DNA from: Lachnospira pectinoschiza
GTDB taxonomy: Bacteria > Bacillota > Clostridia > Lachnospirales > Lachnospiraceae
Direction: 5' to 3'
NCBI RefSeq assembly: GCF_020564355.1
Contig: NZ_JAJCRR010000001.1
Coordinates: 642,948-706,947 of the forward strand
DNA length: 64,000 bases
Part shown: positions 8,708 through 16,504 of the stretch, piece by piece
Numbering within the stretch: position 1 is the first letter of the stretch
How the letters are laid out: the number at the start of each line of letters is the position of its first letter
Translations under genes and position numbers: made by a program
The notes under the pieces: model-generated
Told to the model about the DNA's origin: nothing
Seen by the model: the letters and a program-made list of their open reading frames with translations, nothing else
The model's database searches: none

Positions 8708-9984
8708 ATATAAATTTTTTGATGAAATTCATCGGGAATTATTGTGCCGAATTTCCGGCAAACAGCCAGATTATAAATATTGGTACTAAAAATATCATCA
8801 CCAAGCAGCGCTTTTGAAGCGGCGGTTTTGGTAATCAGCGGGACAGGGCAGCTTTTCTTGATACAAGAAAGGTAATCCTGTCCTTTTTTATCAAATCCCA
8901 GAATGCGCACATAAGGCAGTGTGCGGTATCTTTCCGGCATACCGGCATCAATATTTAATACAATGTGCATCAGACAGCGGCAGACACGGGAATACGTATA
9001 CTGACGGCTCTTTACCTTCAAAACCAGTTGTGAAAAAGTGTCAGAAGGTGCATGCAAACTGATAATGCGGCTTGCAAGCTCCGGCGTGATGTCGGCATAA
9101 CCGCACAGCGCCCGGATGCAGTCGTCTTTAGCCGGATTTTTCATAAAGATTTCAGCCAGTTTGTACTGCAAAAATGTGGTAAAATCATCTAAAACAACCG
9201 GCATGTATTGATTGTGGCCGGCATGGAGTGCTTCAAGCATCGGCTGTGGGAGTGCCTGCGTTAAAGAATCCTGCATTGCATTATCCGATATTGTAAACTG
9301 CTTTCGGATAGCCGAGGCACTTGAAAATGCGGCACTTCCGGACAGTGTTTCTTTGTGATAGCCGTCTCCGGCGCGCTTTAGAGTAAAAGGTGCAATAGGG
9401 CTGTGATGTTTTTGCAGGGCTTTTAAATACTCAATGCCTAAAATATTATTGGGATTTGCCAGCAGTTCCAACAGCTCCTCATAAGGAAGAAGAGCCAAAG
9501 CATTACCGGCAGAAGCGCGATGTCCTGACACTTTAAGACAGTGTATCAGGGCTTCCTGCCGTGCCTGTGGAAATGTTTTTCCGGTGGCAAGTGCATTTTT
9601 TAAAGCCTGTCTGTAATCGTCCGGTTCACGTACAAGAATATCAGCAGCTGCCTGCAGAGGTGTAAGTTCACCACATTCACTGCCAAATACCAATGACGAA
9701 ATAGCAAGGGCATCACAGACCTGAACTGCGCCGTCTGCAAAAAATTCTGCACTGGACAGTGCATAAAAGGATGGCAGTTCAACAACGAGATTCACACCAC
9801 AGTCAACAGCGGCGCGGCAGCGGGCATATTTATGAATCATGGCAGGTTCGCCGCGCTGTACAAAATTTCCGCTCATGACGGCGATACACACATCTGCCTG
9901 TGTCATTTTTACGGCTTCCCGAAGATGATATAGATGTCCGTTGTGAAAAGGGTTGTATTCCGTAATCAGTCCGACCGCTTTCAT
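8692..9984 (-). CDS. tmcAL: tRNA(Met) cytidine acetate ligase (YlbM)
   Basis: A 430-residue nucleotidyltransferase-fold enzyme that uses acetate and ATP to make N4-acetylcytidine at the wobble base of elongator tRNA-Met. The N-terminal GLITEYNPFHNGHLYHL contains the HIGH-like nucleotidyltransferase motif (NGH), followed by VMSGNFVQRGEPA, which is diagnostic. The start at 9984 is set by TTGGAG on the minus strand; an ATG seven codons earlier overlaps that site. It is one of the few minus-strand genes here. In Bacillus ylbM is near yceD and rpmF, which here are 2.7 kb away, so synteny is partly kept. Confidence 0.93.
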   Translation of the reverse strand: MKAVGLITEYNPFHNGHLYHLREAVKMTQADVCIAVMSGNFVQRGEPAMIHKYARCRAAVDCGVNLVVELPSFYALSSAEFFADGAVQVCDALAISSLVFGSECGELTPLQAAADILVREPDDYRQALKNALATGKTFPQARQEALIHCLKVSGHRASAGNALALLPYEELLELLANPNNILGIEYLKALQKHHSPIAPFTLKRAGDGYHKETLSGSAAFSSASAIRKQFTISDNAMQDSLTQALPQPMLEALHAGHNQYMPVVLDDFTTFLQYKLAEIFMKNPAKDDCIRALCGYADITPELASRIISLHAPSDTFSQLVLKVKSRQYTYSRVCRCLMHIVLNIDAGMPERYRTLPYVRILGFDKKGQDYLSCIKKSCPVPLITKTAASKALLGDDIFSTNIYNLAVCRKFGTIIPDEFHQKIYINPRF

Positions 9985-10046
9985 AAAAATCTCCAATCCG
10001 GGCAAATGCCCTGTGTTTGTAGTATCTGAGTTGCTGTACTAAAAAA

Positions 10047-10125
10047 GATATGGGGGCGGGTCACAAGGTCATTCACCCACTTATGAGCAAGCTCATGTGG
10101 GTTTAGACCTTTTGACCCTGATATC
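10047..10125. repeat. Large nested palindrome between divergent tmcAL and pta
   Basis: Five nested arm pairs, by eye: GATAT/ATATC, GGGTCA/TGACCC, AAGGTC/GACCTT, CCCAC/GTGGG and ATGAGC/GCTCAT with a 2-base tip loop. It lies upstream of the pta promoter, so it is outside the pta transcript; it could lie in the tmcAL 5' UTR or act as DNA. The rest of the 310-base gap (9985-10294) is AT-rich and holds the pta promoter. Confidence 0.75.
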
Positions 10126-10201
10126 TAAGAAATACCGTATCATAAAGGATGGCGGACTGCAACTAAATATAGATAAAAATAAATTGCTTATGATTTAAAA
10201 C

Positions 10202-10230
10202 TTGTACTTCTGAAAAATTTGGTATATACT
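10202..10230 (+). promoter_or_regulatory. SigA-type promoter for pta-ackA
   Basis: TTGTAC at 10202-10207 and TATACT at 10225-10230 with a 17-base spacer. Transcription would start near 10237, about 58 bases before the pta ATG. Confidence 0.7.
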
Positions 10231-10294
10231 CTAAATAGGATTTCGGCGCAACGCTGGAAAATATTTAACATAATACAAGGAGGAGTCAGTAATC

Positions 10295-11296
10295 ATGGCA
10301 TTTATTGACGAAATTAAAGAGAGAGCAAAAGCAGACAAGAAGACAATTGTTTTGCCAGAATCTATGGATAAGAGAACATTTGAGGCTGCTGAAAAGATTT
10401 TAAAGGAAGGTATCGCTAATCTGATTATCATCGGTACACCTGAAGAAATCGCTGAAAACAGCAAGGGCTATGATATCACTGGTGCTACAATTGTTGATCC
10501 GTTCAACGATCCAAACAAGCAGAAATATATTGATAAATTTGTTGAATTAAGAAGCAAAAAGGGTGTTACACCGGAGATGGCTAAGGAACAGATGGAAAAG
10601 GATTACATGTACTATGCATGTTTAATGTGCAAGTGCGGTGATGCAGACGGTGCTGTTTCAGGTGCATGCCATTCTACAGGCAATACAATCAGACCGGCAT
10701 TACAGTTATTAAAGACAAAGCCGGGCATTGGCAGCGTTTCAGGTTTCTTCTTAATGGAAGTTCCGGACTGTGAACTCGGCGAAAACGGATTATTCGTATT
10801 TGCTGACTGTGCTGTAAATCCAGATGTTGATTCTGAAAAACTTGCAGAAATCGCTATGTTATCAGCAGAAAGCTTTGAAGCATTTACAGGCGCAAAGTCT
10901 AAGGTCGCTATGCTTTCATTCTCATCATACGGCAGTGCAAAGCACGACAGAGTAACAATGGTAGCAGATGCTGTAAAGATTGCACACGAAAAGTATCCTG
11001 AACTGACAGTTGACGGTGAACTTCAGTTAGATGCAGCACTTGTTCCTGAAGTAGCAAAGTTAAAGGCTCCGGACAGCAAGGTAGCAGGACAGGCTAACAC
11101 ATTGGTATTCCCATCTCTTGAAGCAGGTAACATCGGTTATAAGCTGGTTCAGAGACTTGCAAAGGCAGGTGCTTACGGTCCTGTTCTTCAGGGTCTTTCT
11201 ATGCCTGTTAATGACTTATCAAGAGGATGTTTCGCAGAAGACATTGTAGGTGTTGTAGCCATGACAGCTGTACAGGCTCAGAACGCAGGCAAGTAA
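10295..11296 (+). CDS. pta: Phosphate acetyltransferase
   Basis: A 333-residue enzyme of the short Pta class, converting acetyl-CoA and phosphate to acetyl phosphate and CoA. The N-terminus is MAFIDEIKERAKADKKTIVL, and conserved blocks such as GAVSGACHSTGNTIRPALQ and FPSLEAGNIGYKLVQRL are present. AAGGAGGAG just upstream sets the start. With ackA 25 bases downstream it forms the ATP-yielding acetate pathway. Codons are strongly biased to AGA, GCA and TTA, as expected of a highly expressed gene. The longer PTA form with an N-terminal DRTGG region is absent. Confidence 0.97.
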   Translation: MAFIDEIKERAKADKKTIVLPESMDKRTFEAAEKILKEGIANLIIIGTPEEIAENSKGYDITGATIVDPFNDPNKQKYIDKFVELRSKKGVTPEMAKEQMEKDYMYYACLMCKCGDADGAVSGACHSTGNTIRPALQLLKTKPGIGSVSGFFLMEVPDCELGENGLFVFADCAVNPDVDSEKLAEIAMLSAESFEAFTGAKSKVAMLSFSSYGSAKHDRVTMVADAVKIAHEKYPELTVDGELQLDAALVPEVAKLKAPDSKVAGQANTLVFPSLEAGNIGYKLVQRLAKAGAYGPVLQGLSMPVNDLSRGCFAEDIVGVVAMTAVQAQNAGK

Positions 11297-11321
11297 TTAA
11301 AGTTAGAGGAGATTAAAAGTA

Positions 11322-12521
11322 ATGAATATTTTAGTATTAAACTGTGGTAGTTCTTCATTAAAGTACCAGTTAATCAACATGGACGATGAGAGCGTATTAG
11401 CAAAAGGTCTTGTAGAAAGAATTGGTATTGAAGGTTCTATCCTTACACACAAGCCGACAGGCAAGGATAAGTACGTTGTAGAACAGCCGATGAAGGATCA
11501 CAATATTGCAGTTAAGCTCGTGCTTGATGCACTTGTAGACGAAACACATGGTGTAATCAAGAACGCTGATGAAATCGCAGCAGTAGGTCACCGCGTACTT
11601 CACGCAGGCGAAAAGTATAAGGAATCATGCCTTGTAAATGAAGATGTAAAGAGCGTTGTAAGAGAATGCTTCGACTTAGGACCTTTACATAACCCTGCAA
11701 ACTTAATCGGTATCGAAGCTGTTGAAGCAGCTATGCCGGGCAAGCCAAATGTAGCAGTATGGGATACAGCTTTCGGCGGAACAATGGAGCCAAAGGCTTA
11801 TCTGTATGCAATTCCACGCGAATACTATGAAAAGTATCATGTAAGAAGATACGGCTTCCACGGAACAAGCCACAGCTTTGTATCAAAGGAAACAATCAAA
11901 TTTGCAAATCTCGATAAGGATTCAGCAAAGGTCATCGTATGCCACCTTGGAAACGGTGCTTCTATTTCAGCTTCTATCGGCGGTAAGTGCGTAGATACTT
12001 CTATGGGTCTTACTCCGCTTGAAGGTCTGATTATGGGTACAAGAAGTGGTGACTTAGACCCTGCAATCATCGAATACCTTTGCAATCATGAAAACCTTAC
12101 AGTATCAGAGATGCTGAACATTTTAAATAAGAAGTCCGGTGTACTCGGTATGTCAGGCGGAATCTCAAGTGATTTCCGTGATATCAAGGCTGCTATGGAT
12201 GACGGCAACGAAGTTGCAAAGCAGACACTGGAAGCATATGCATACAGAGTAGCAAAGTATATCGGTTCTTATGTAGCTGCAATGAACGGTGTTGATGCAA
12301 TCACATTTACAGCCGGTGTTGGTGAAAATGCTGCATGGTTAAGACCAATGATCTGCCAGTATTTAGGATATTTAGGCGTGAAGTTAGACGAAGCAGCAAG
12401 TGAAAAGGCTGTTGGTGAAGAAATGATTATTTCTACAGCAGATTCTAAAGTAAAGCTTTGCGTAGTTCCTACAAACGAAGAATTAGCAATTGCAAGAGAA
12501 ACATTAGCATTAATTCAGTAA
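11322..12521 (+). CDS. ackA: Acetate kinase
   Basis: A 399-residue enzyme making acetate and ATP from acetyl phosphate and ADP. N-terminal NCGSSSLKYQL, RYGFHGTSHSFV, HLGNGASI and FTAGVGEN are the ASKHA-fold acetate kinase signatures. The length is standard. TTAGAGGAG lies upstream of the ATG. It is co-transcribed with pta, followed by a rho-independent terminator. It also shows biased, high-expression codon usage. Confidence 0.98.
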   Translation: MNILVLNCGSSSLKYQLINMDDESVLAKGLVERIGIEGSILTHKPTGKDKYVVEQPMKDHNIAVKLVLDALVDETHGVIKNADEIAAVGHRVLHAGEKYKESCLVNEDVKSVVRECFDLGPLHNPANLIGIEAVEAAMPGKPNVAVWDTAFGGTMEPKAYLYAIPREYYEKYHVRRYGFHGTSHSFVSKETIKFANLDKDSAKVIVCHLGNGASISASIGGKCVDTSMGLTPLEGLIMGTRSGDLDPAIIEYLCNHENLTVSEMLNILNKKSGVLGMSGGISSDFRDIKAAMDDGNEVAKQTLEAYAYRVAKYIGSYVAAMNGVDAITFTAGVGENAAWLRPMICQYLGYLGVKLDEAASEKAVGEEMIISTADSKVKLCVVPTNEELAIARETLALIQ

Positions 12522-12543
12522 TTGTATGTATGGTGTTGGGAAA

Positions 12544-12574
12544 GAGGCTTGCAGTAATGCAGGCTTCTTTTTTT
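12544..12574 (+). terminator. Terminator of pta-ackA
   Basis: GAGGCTTGCA, loop GTAA, TGCAGGCTTC and then a run of seven T: a canonical intrinsic terminator 22 bases after the ackA stop. Confidence 0.88.
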
Positions 12575-12595
12575 AAAAGAAAATGTAATTTTTCA

Positions 12596-12624
12596 TTGAC
12601 AAATGAAGATACTGTGCGTATAAT
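12596..12624 (+). promoter_or_regulatory. Consensus SigA promoter for yceD-rpmF
   Basis: TTGACA at 12596-12601 and TATAAT at 12619-12624, spacer 17: a perfect consensus. The leader to the ATG at 12698 is about 65 bases and contains short inverted repeats around AAATAC/GTATTT. Confidence 0.85.
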
Positions 12625-12697
12625 AGACAAAGTGTGAAAAATACATATCGTATTTGGTGTGGTTTGACACATGAGATAGTGTGAATTGGAGACAATT

Positions 12698-13222
12698 ATG
12701 CTAATTGATTTAAGAAATCTTTTATCTGGTGCAAAGGATGACATGACAGTATCTGCGCCGCTTGAAATGGAAACATTCCGGACGGCACTTGCAGAATATC
12801 CTGTTATGGAAAAGCAGCCTGTAGAACTTGTGCTTACAAGAACAGGCAAAGACAAGCTTCATATTTCCGGAAACGGATTTGTGGCTTTGGAAATTCCTTG
12901 TGACCGTTGCTTAGAACCGGTAAGAACCGAGATGCATTTTGATATTGACAAAGATATTGATATGCAGGAAACTTCCGGCGAGATAGAAGATGAGGAAGAA
13001 AAAGACTATATTGATGGATACAACCTCGACGTGGACAAACTTGTTTTCGGCGAAATTCTTCTGTTGATTCCAGGGAAAACCCTTTGTAAGGAAGACTGTA
13101 AAGGTCTGTGCCTTCGCTGCGGTGCGAACCTGAATGAGGGGGAATGCGGTTGTGACAGAGAGTCCTTAGATCCAAGAATGTCTGTTTTCAAAGATATTTT
13201 AAACAATTTTAAGGAGGTGTAA
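12698..13222 (+). CDS. yceD: YceD/DUF177 family protein
   Basis: A 174-residue protein with the DUF177 pattern: a PVE-LVLTRTG middle region, CDRCLEPV, and a C-terminal zinc-like cysteine cluster CKEDCKGLCLRCG. In many bacteria it precedes rpmF and affects 23S rRNA or ribosome assembly; the exact biochemistry is unsettled. The start at 12698 is supported by GGAG at 12688-12691; the upstream TTG at 12686 is part of that site. It lies 2 bases before the rpmF ATG and shares its promoter. Confidence 0.88.
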   Translation: MLIDLRNLLSGAKDDMTVSAPLEMETFRTALAEYPVMEKQPVELVLTRTGKDKLHISGNGFVALEIPCDRCLEPVRTEMHFDIDKDIDMQETSGEIEDEEEKDYIDGYNLDVDKLVFGEILLLIPGKTLCKEDCKGLCLRCGANLNEGECGCDRESLDPRMSVFKDILNNFKEV

Positions 13223-13224
13223 CC

Positions 13225-13404
13225 ATGTCAATTTGTCCAAAGAATAAATCTTCAAAAGCAAGAAGAGACAAGAGAAGAGCTAACTGGAAAATGAGCGCTC
13301 CAAATCTTGTAAAATGCAGCAAGTGTGGAGCTTTAATGATGCCTCACAGAGTATGTAAGTCTTGTGGCTCATACAACAAGAAAGAAATCGTTGCAGTTGA
13401 CTAA
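13225..13404 (+). CDS. rpmF: 50S ribosomal protein L32
   Basis: A 59-residue ribosomal protein starting MSICPKNKSSKARRDKRRAN. Two CxxC pairs (CSKCG near residue 31 and CKSCG near 44) form the zinc-ribbon of the Zn-binding (C+) L32 form. AAGGAGGTGT upstream is a near-perfect binding site. Directly linked to yceD and followed by a terminator. Confidence 0.97.
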   Translation: MSICPKNKSSKARRDKRRANWKMSAPNLVKCSKCGALMMPHRVCKSCGSYNKKEIVAVD

Positions 13405-13428
13405 TTTTTATTAGAATCTGCTATTAGG

Positions 13429-13463
13429 AGCTGTGTGCCGGATATCCGGTACATGGCTTTTTT
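13429..13463 (+). terminator. Terminator of yceD-rpmF
   Basis: AGCTGTGTGCCGG, loop ATAT, CCGGTACATGGCT followed by six T. A strong intrinsic terminator. Confidence 0.85.
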
Positions 13464-13473
13464 GATTTTTAAC

Positions 13474-13582
13474 AGATGTCTGCTTTGGAGCGAAGGCAAA
13501 CATCTATGATGGCAGATGAGAAAATGCCTGTGCGGATTTCTTATCGCCGCTTCACATCAAGTTTTTTAGAAATGAGGATTAT
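13474..13582 (+). repeat. Intergenic stem-loop element, copy R5
   Basis: H2-like hairpin AGATGTCTGC.../GGCAAACATCT with loop GGAGCGAA, then H3-like GATGAGAAA (13515-13523) pairing with TTTCTTATC (13537-13545, one G-T pair), then the tail TTAGAAATGAGGATTAT. GAGGA in that tail is the ribosome binding site of the gene starting at 13583. Confidence 0.8.
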
Positions 13583-14131
13583 ATGTTATATATTATGCGG
13601 CATGGAAAAACGGAATGGAATGAATTGCACAAGCTTCAGGGACAGACGGATATTCCACTCAATGAAAACGGAAGAAAAATGGCGCGGGAAGCAGGAAAAC
13701 GGTATCGGGAGATTCATTTTGACATCTGCTACTGTTCACCGTTAATACGGGCAAAAGAAACGGCGGAACTGGTGCTTGAAGGCAGAGCTGTTCCGATTGT
13801 AACGGACGACCGTCTTATGGAAATGTGCTTTGGCGAATATGAAGGAATTGAAAACAGCTTTGCATTGCCGGACTGCCCAATCAATCTGGCATTTCAGGCA
13901 CCGGAGCGTTTTGTGGCGGATAAGGGGGCGGAAAGCTTTGAAGAACTGTTTGCCCGTACCGGCGATTTTCTTGAAAAGGTTGTAAAGCCGCAGCTTGCAC
14001 AGGGAAAGGATATTCTGATAGTAGGACACGGTGCAATGAATTCAAGCATCGTCTGCCAGGTAAAGAAACTGCCGCTTACGCAGTTCTGGTCTGCCGGAAT
14101 AGAAAACTGTAAGCTGATGCAGCTGTGTTGA
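13583..14131 (+). CDS. Histidine phosphatase (phosphoglycerate-mutase-like) family protein
   Basis: A 182-residue branch-1 histidine phosphatase. The catalytic RHGKTEWN (residues 6-13) carries the phospho-accepting His; the second His is in GHGAMN near residue 150, and CYCSPLIRAKETAE is the conserved middle block. The substrate cannot be told from sequence: candidates are a phosphoglycerate, alpha-ribazole phosphate or another small phosphoester. It stands alone, with its binding site in repeat R5. Confidence 0.85.
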   Translation: MLYIMRHGKTEWNELHKLQGQTDIPLNENGRKMAREAGKRYREIHFDICYCSPLIRAKETAELVLEGRAVPIVTDDRLMEMCFGEYEGIENSFALPDCPINLAFQAPERFVADKGAESFEELFARTGDFLEKVVKPQLAQGKDILIVGHGAMNSSIVCQVKKLPLTQFWSAGIENCKLMQLC

Positions 14132-14139
14132 TACAATGC

Positions 14140-14168
14140 TTGATTTTAAGACACAGATATAGTAAAAT
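14140..14168 (+). promoter_or_regulatory. Probable promoter for plsX-acpP
   Basis: TTGATT at 14140-14145 and TAAAAT at 14163-14168, spacer 17. I see no obvious FapR operator. Confidence 0.5.
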
Positions 14169-14207
14169 TATCAGATAGAAGACGCTTGGAAAGGCAGGGC
14201 TATTTTA

Positions 14208-15236
14208 GTGAGTGAAAAAGTAATCGTTGCACTCGATGCAATGGGTGGAGATAACGCACCGGTGGAAATTGTAAAAGGTGCGGTAGAAGCAGTGAAAGAA
14301 GAAGCCGGTTTACTTGTAAAGCTGGTCGGCAGGGAAGAACAGGTCCGTGCAGAACTTGCAAAATACACTTATCCGCAGGGACAGATTGAAGTGGTTGATG
14401 CACCGGACGTTATTGAAACCGGTGAGCAGCCGGTTATGGCAATCCGCCGGAAAAAAGATTCTTCCATGGTACGTGCGCTGACAATGGTCAAAGAAAAGAA
14501 AGCAGATGCATTTGTATCAGCCGGAAGTTCGGGCGCGATTCTGGTAGGCGGACAGGTTATCGTGGGTAGAATCCGCGGCGTGGAACGTCCACCGATGGCA
14601 CCGTTGATTCCGACAGCAAAGGGTGTTTCTATTTTAGTAGACAGCGGCGCAAATGTCGATTCCAGACCGTCCTTTTTAGTCCAGTGGGCAAAGATGGGAT
14701 CTATCTATATGGAAAATATCATGGGTATTAAAAATCCGAAGGTTGCCATTGTTAATGTAGGTCTGGAAGAAGAAAAAGGAAATCAGCTGGTAAAAGAAAC
14801 ATATCCACTGTTAAAAGCATGTAAGGATATTAATTTTATCGGTAGTATTGAAGCGCGCAACATTCCAAACGGTGATGCGGATGTTATAGTCTGTGATGCA
14901 TTTGTGGGAAATGTTATTTTAAAGCTGTACGAGGGTACGGCAAAGATGCTCTTATCAAAGGTAAAGACCACATTAATGTCCAGCTTAAAGACGAAAATCG
15001 GCGCACTGCTGATTAAAAATTCGTTAAGCGATACGATGAAGTCATTTGATGCAAAGCAGTACGGCGGTGCACCGCTGATTGGTTTAAACGGACTGGTGGT
15101 AAAGACACATGGCAATGCAAAGGCGATGGAAGTTAAAAATTCGCTGTTACAGTGCGTGAAATTCCAGCGTGAAAAGGTCAACGAAAAAATTATTGCTTCC
15201 ATTTCGGCAGAAAAACTGGACGAAGCAGAAGCGTGA
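14208..15236 (+). CDS. plsX: Phosphate acyltransferase PlsX
   Basis: A 342-residue peripheral membrane enzyme making acyl-phosphate from acyl-ACP, the first step of the PlsX/PlsY phospholipid route. VALDAMGGDNAP (residues 6-17), SAGSSGAI and CDAFVGNVILK are family signatures. It starts with GTG; no in-frame ATG precedes the conserved N-terminus. The partner plsY is at 38422 and the acyl carrier acpP is next, so most of the pathway is in this window. Confidence 0.96.
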   Translation: MSEKVIVALDAMGGDNAPVEIVKGAVEAVKEEAGLLVKLVGREEQVRAELAKYTYPQGQIEVVDAPDVIETGEQPVMAIRRKKDSSMVRALTMVKEKKADAFVSAGSSGAILVGGQVIVGRIRGVERPPMAPLIPTAKGVSILVDSGANVDSRPSFLVQWAKMGSIYMENIMGIKNPKVAIVNVGLEEEKGNQLVKETYPLLKACKDINFIGSIEARNIPNGDADVIVCDAFVGNVILKLYEGTAKMLLSKVKTTLMSSLKTKIGALLIKNSLSDTMKSFDAKQYGGAPLIGLNGLVVKTHGNAKAMEVKNSLLQCVKFQREKVNEKIIASISAEKLDEAEA

Positions 15237-15333
15237 TGATGAATACGAGAATGTCGTGACATGTAGTGCCTGCGGCAGATGTCCGATACAGATATCAGGT
15301 TATTAAATGTAAAGAAGAAAGGAAGTTTAGAAA

Positions 15334-15567
15334 ATGGAATTTGAAAAGTTACAGAAAATTATTGCAGAGGTTTTAAACATCGATACCGATAAGATTACAA
15401 TGGAGTCTACTTTTGTAGATGATTTAGGTGCAGATTCATTAGATGTGTTCCAGATTATTATGGGAATTGAAGATACATTTGATATTCAGATTCCGGAAGA
15501 TGCAGCAGAGCATATTACAACAGTTGCCGAAGCTGTAGAACAGATTCAGGCAGCAAAAGCACAGTAA
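15334..15567 (+). CDS. acpP: Acyl carrier protein
   Basis: A 77-residue acidic four-helix protein that carries fatty acyl chains. The phosphopantetheine site is Ser35 in GADSLD. AAAGGAAG upstream marks the start. It sits between plsX and rnc as in many Bacillota, and a 10-bp perfect hairpin follows. Confidence 0.97.
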   Translation: MEFEKLQKIIAEVLNIDTDKITMESTFVDDLGADSLDVFQIIMGIEDTFDIQIPEDAAEHITTVAEAVEQIQAAKAQ

Positions 15568-15590
15568 GACAGCATAAAAGCAGAAAGACA

Positions 15591-15619
15591 ATGAGGCTGT
15601 AGGTACAGCCTCATTCTTT
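15591..15619 (+). terminator. Hairpin terminator after acpP
   Basis: ATGAGGCTGT, loop AGGT, ACAGCCTCAT: a perfect 10-bp stem followed by TCTTT. The T run is short, so some read-through to rnc is likely. Confidence 0.7.
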
Positions 15620-15627
15620 GCGCATAT

Positions 15628-15771
15628 TGTGAAGAAGCCATAAATCAAAGCTTCTTCACACAGCAATTTGCCTCCGGGCGAAGGCAAATTGCTTTATTGC
15701 AGATGAGAAATCGCCTGCGCGGATTTCTCATCGCATCTTCGCGACAGTGTCGCTCAGAAATGGTGATTAAT
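15628..15771 (+). repeat. Intergenic stem-loop element, copy R6 (full four-hairpin form with different stems)
   Basis: H1 TGTGAAGAAGC/GCTTCTTCACA; H2 AGCAATTTGCCT/AGGCAAATTGCT (12-bp perfect, 15662-15693); linker TTTATTGCA; H3 GATGAGAAAT/ATTTCTCATC (10-bp perfect, 15702-15732); H4 GCGACA/TGTCGC (15741-15753); tail CAGAAATGGTGATTAA. The module order and linkers match R1, R2 and R8 but the H2-H4 stem sequences differ, still fully paired. Confidence 0.85.
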
Positions 15772-15784
15772 ATGGAGAATGATG

Positions 15785-16501
15785 ATGAAACATAATACCG
15801 ATTTAGACGGATTTCAGAAAATAATACAGTATCAGTTTAACAATATCGGACTGTTAAAAAATGCGCTGACACACAGTTCTTATGCCAATGAAAAAAAGAC
15901 AGGCAATTACAAGGATAATGAACGTCTTGAATTTTTAGGTGATGCCGTGCTGGAACTGACATCAAGTGAATTTATTTATACCGGCAATCCCGATATGAAT
16001 GAAGGAAAAATGACACGGCTGCGTGCAAGCATTGTCTGTGAACCGACCCTTGCGATGTGTGCAAGACAGATTCATTTGCAGGAATATATCATGCTTGGCA
16101 AAGGAGAAGACTTAACAGGCGGAAGAACAAGGGATTCGATTATCTCAGATGCGCTGGAGGCACTGATTGGCGCGATTTATCTGGATGGTGGTTTTGCTAA
16201 TGCAAAAGAATTTATTCACCGTTTTGTGTTAAATGATTTGGAGAATAAGCAGCTCTTTTATGATAGCAAGACCATTTTACAGGAGGTTGTACAGGCACAC
16301 GGTCTGGAGGTGGAGTACGAACTGACAGGTGAAGAAGGTCCGGAACATGATAAGAAGTTTCATGTAATTGCAAAAGCAGGGGATTTATTTGTGGTAAAAG
16401 GCACGGGACATACCAAAAAAGCGGCGCAGCAGCAGGCGGCATACAACGCTCTGCTTCATTTGAAAAAGAATGGAACACAATTTATGCCGAAAGGAAAGTA
16501 A
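15785..16501 (+). CDS. rnc: Ribonuclease III
   Basis: A 238-residue double-strand RNA endonuclease for rRNA and mRNA processing. The catalytic signature NERLEFLGDAVLEL is near residue 45, the second acidic site SDALEALIGAIYLDGG near 125, and a C-terminal dsRNA-binding domain ends in the AAQQQAAYNALLHL helix. Three consecutive ATG codons occur (15779, 15782, 15785); the third has the best spacing from GGAG at 15774-15777. Stop and smc start are 3 bases apart, so the two are likely cotranscribed. Confidence 0.95.
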   Translation: MKHNTDLDGFQKIIQYQFNNIGLLKNALTHSSYANEKKTGNYKDNERLEFLGDAVLELTSSEFIYTGNPDMNEGKMTRLRASIVCEPTLAMCARQIHLQEYIMLGKGEDLTGGRTRDSIISDALEALIGAIYLDGGFANAKEFIHRFVLNDLENKQLFYDSKTILQEVVQAHGLEVEYELTGEEGPEHDKKFHVIAKAGDLFVVKGTGHTKKAAQQQAAYNALLHLKKNGTQFMPKGK

Positions 16502-16504
16502 TCA

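Noticed and set aside
13476..13745. 89-codon frame overlapping the histidine phosphatase start
   Set aside because: Translated repeat R5; the phosphatase frame has the RHG motif and the proper binding site.
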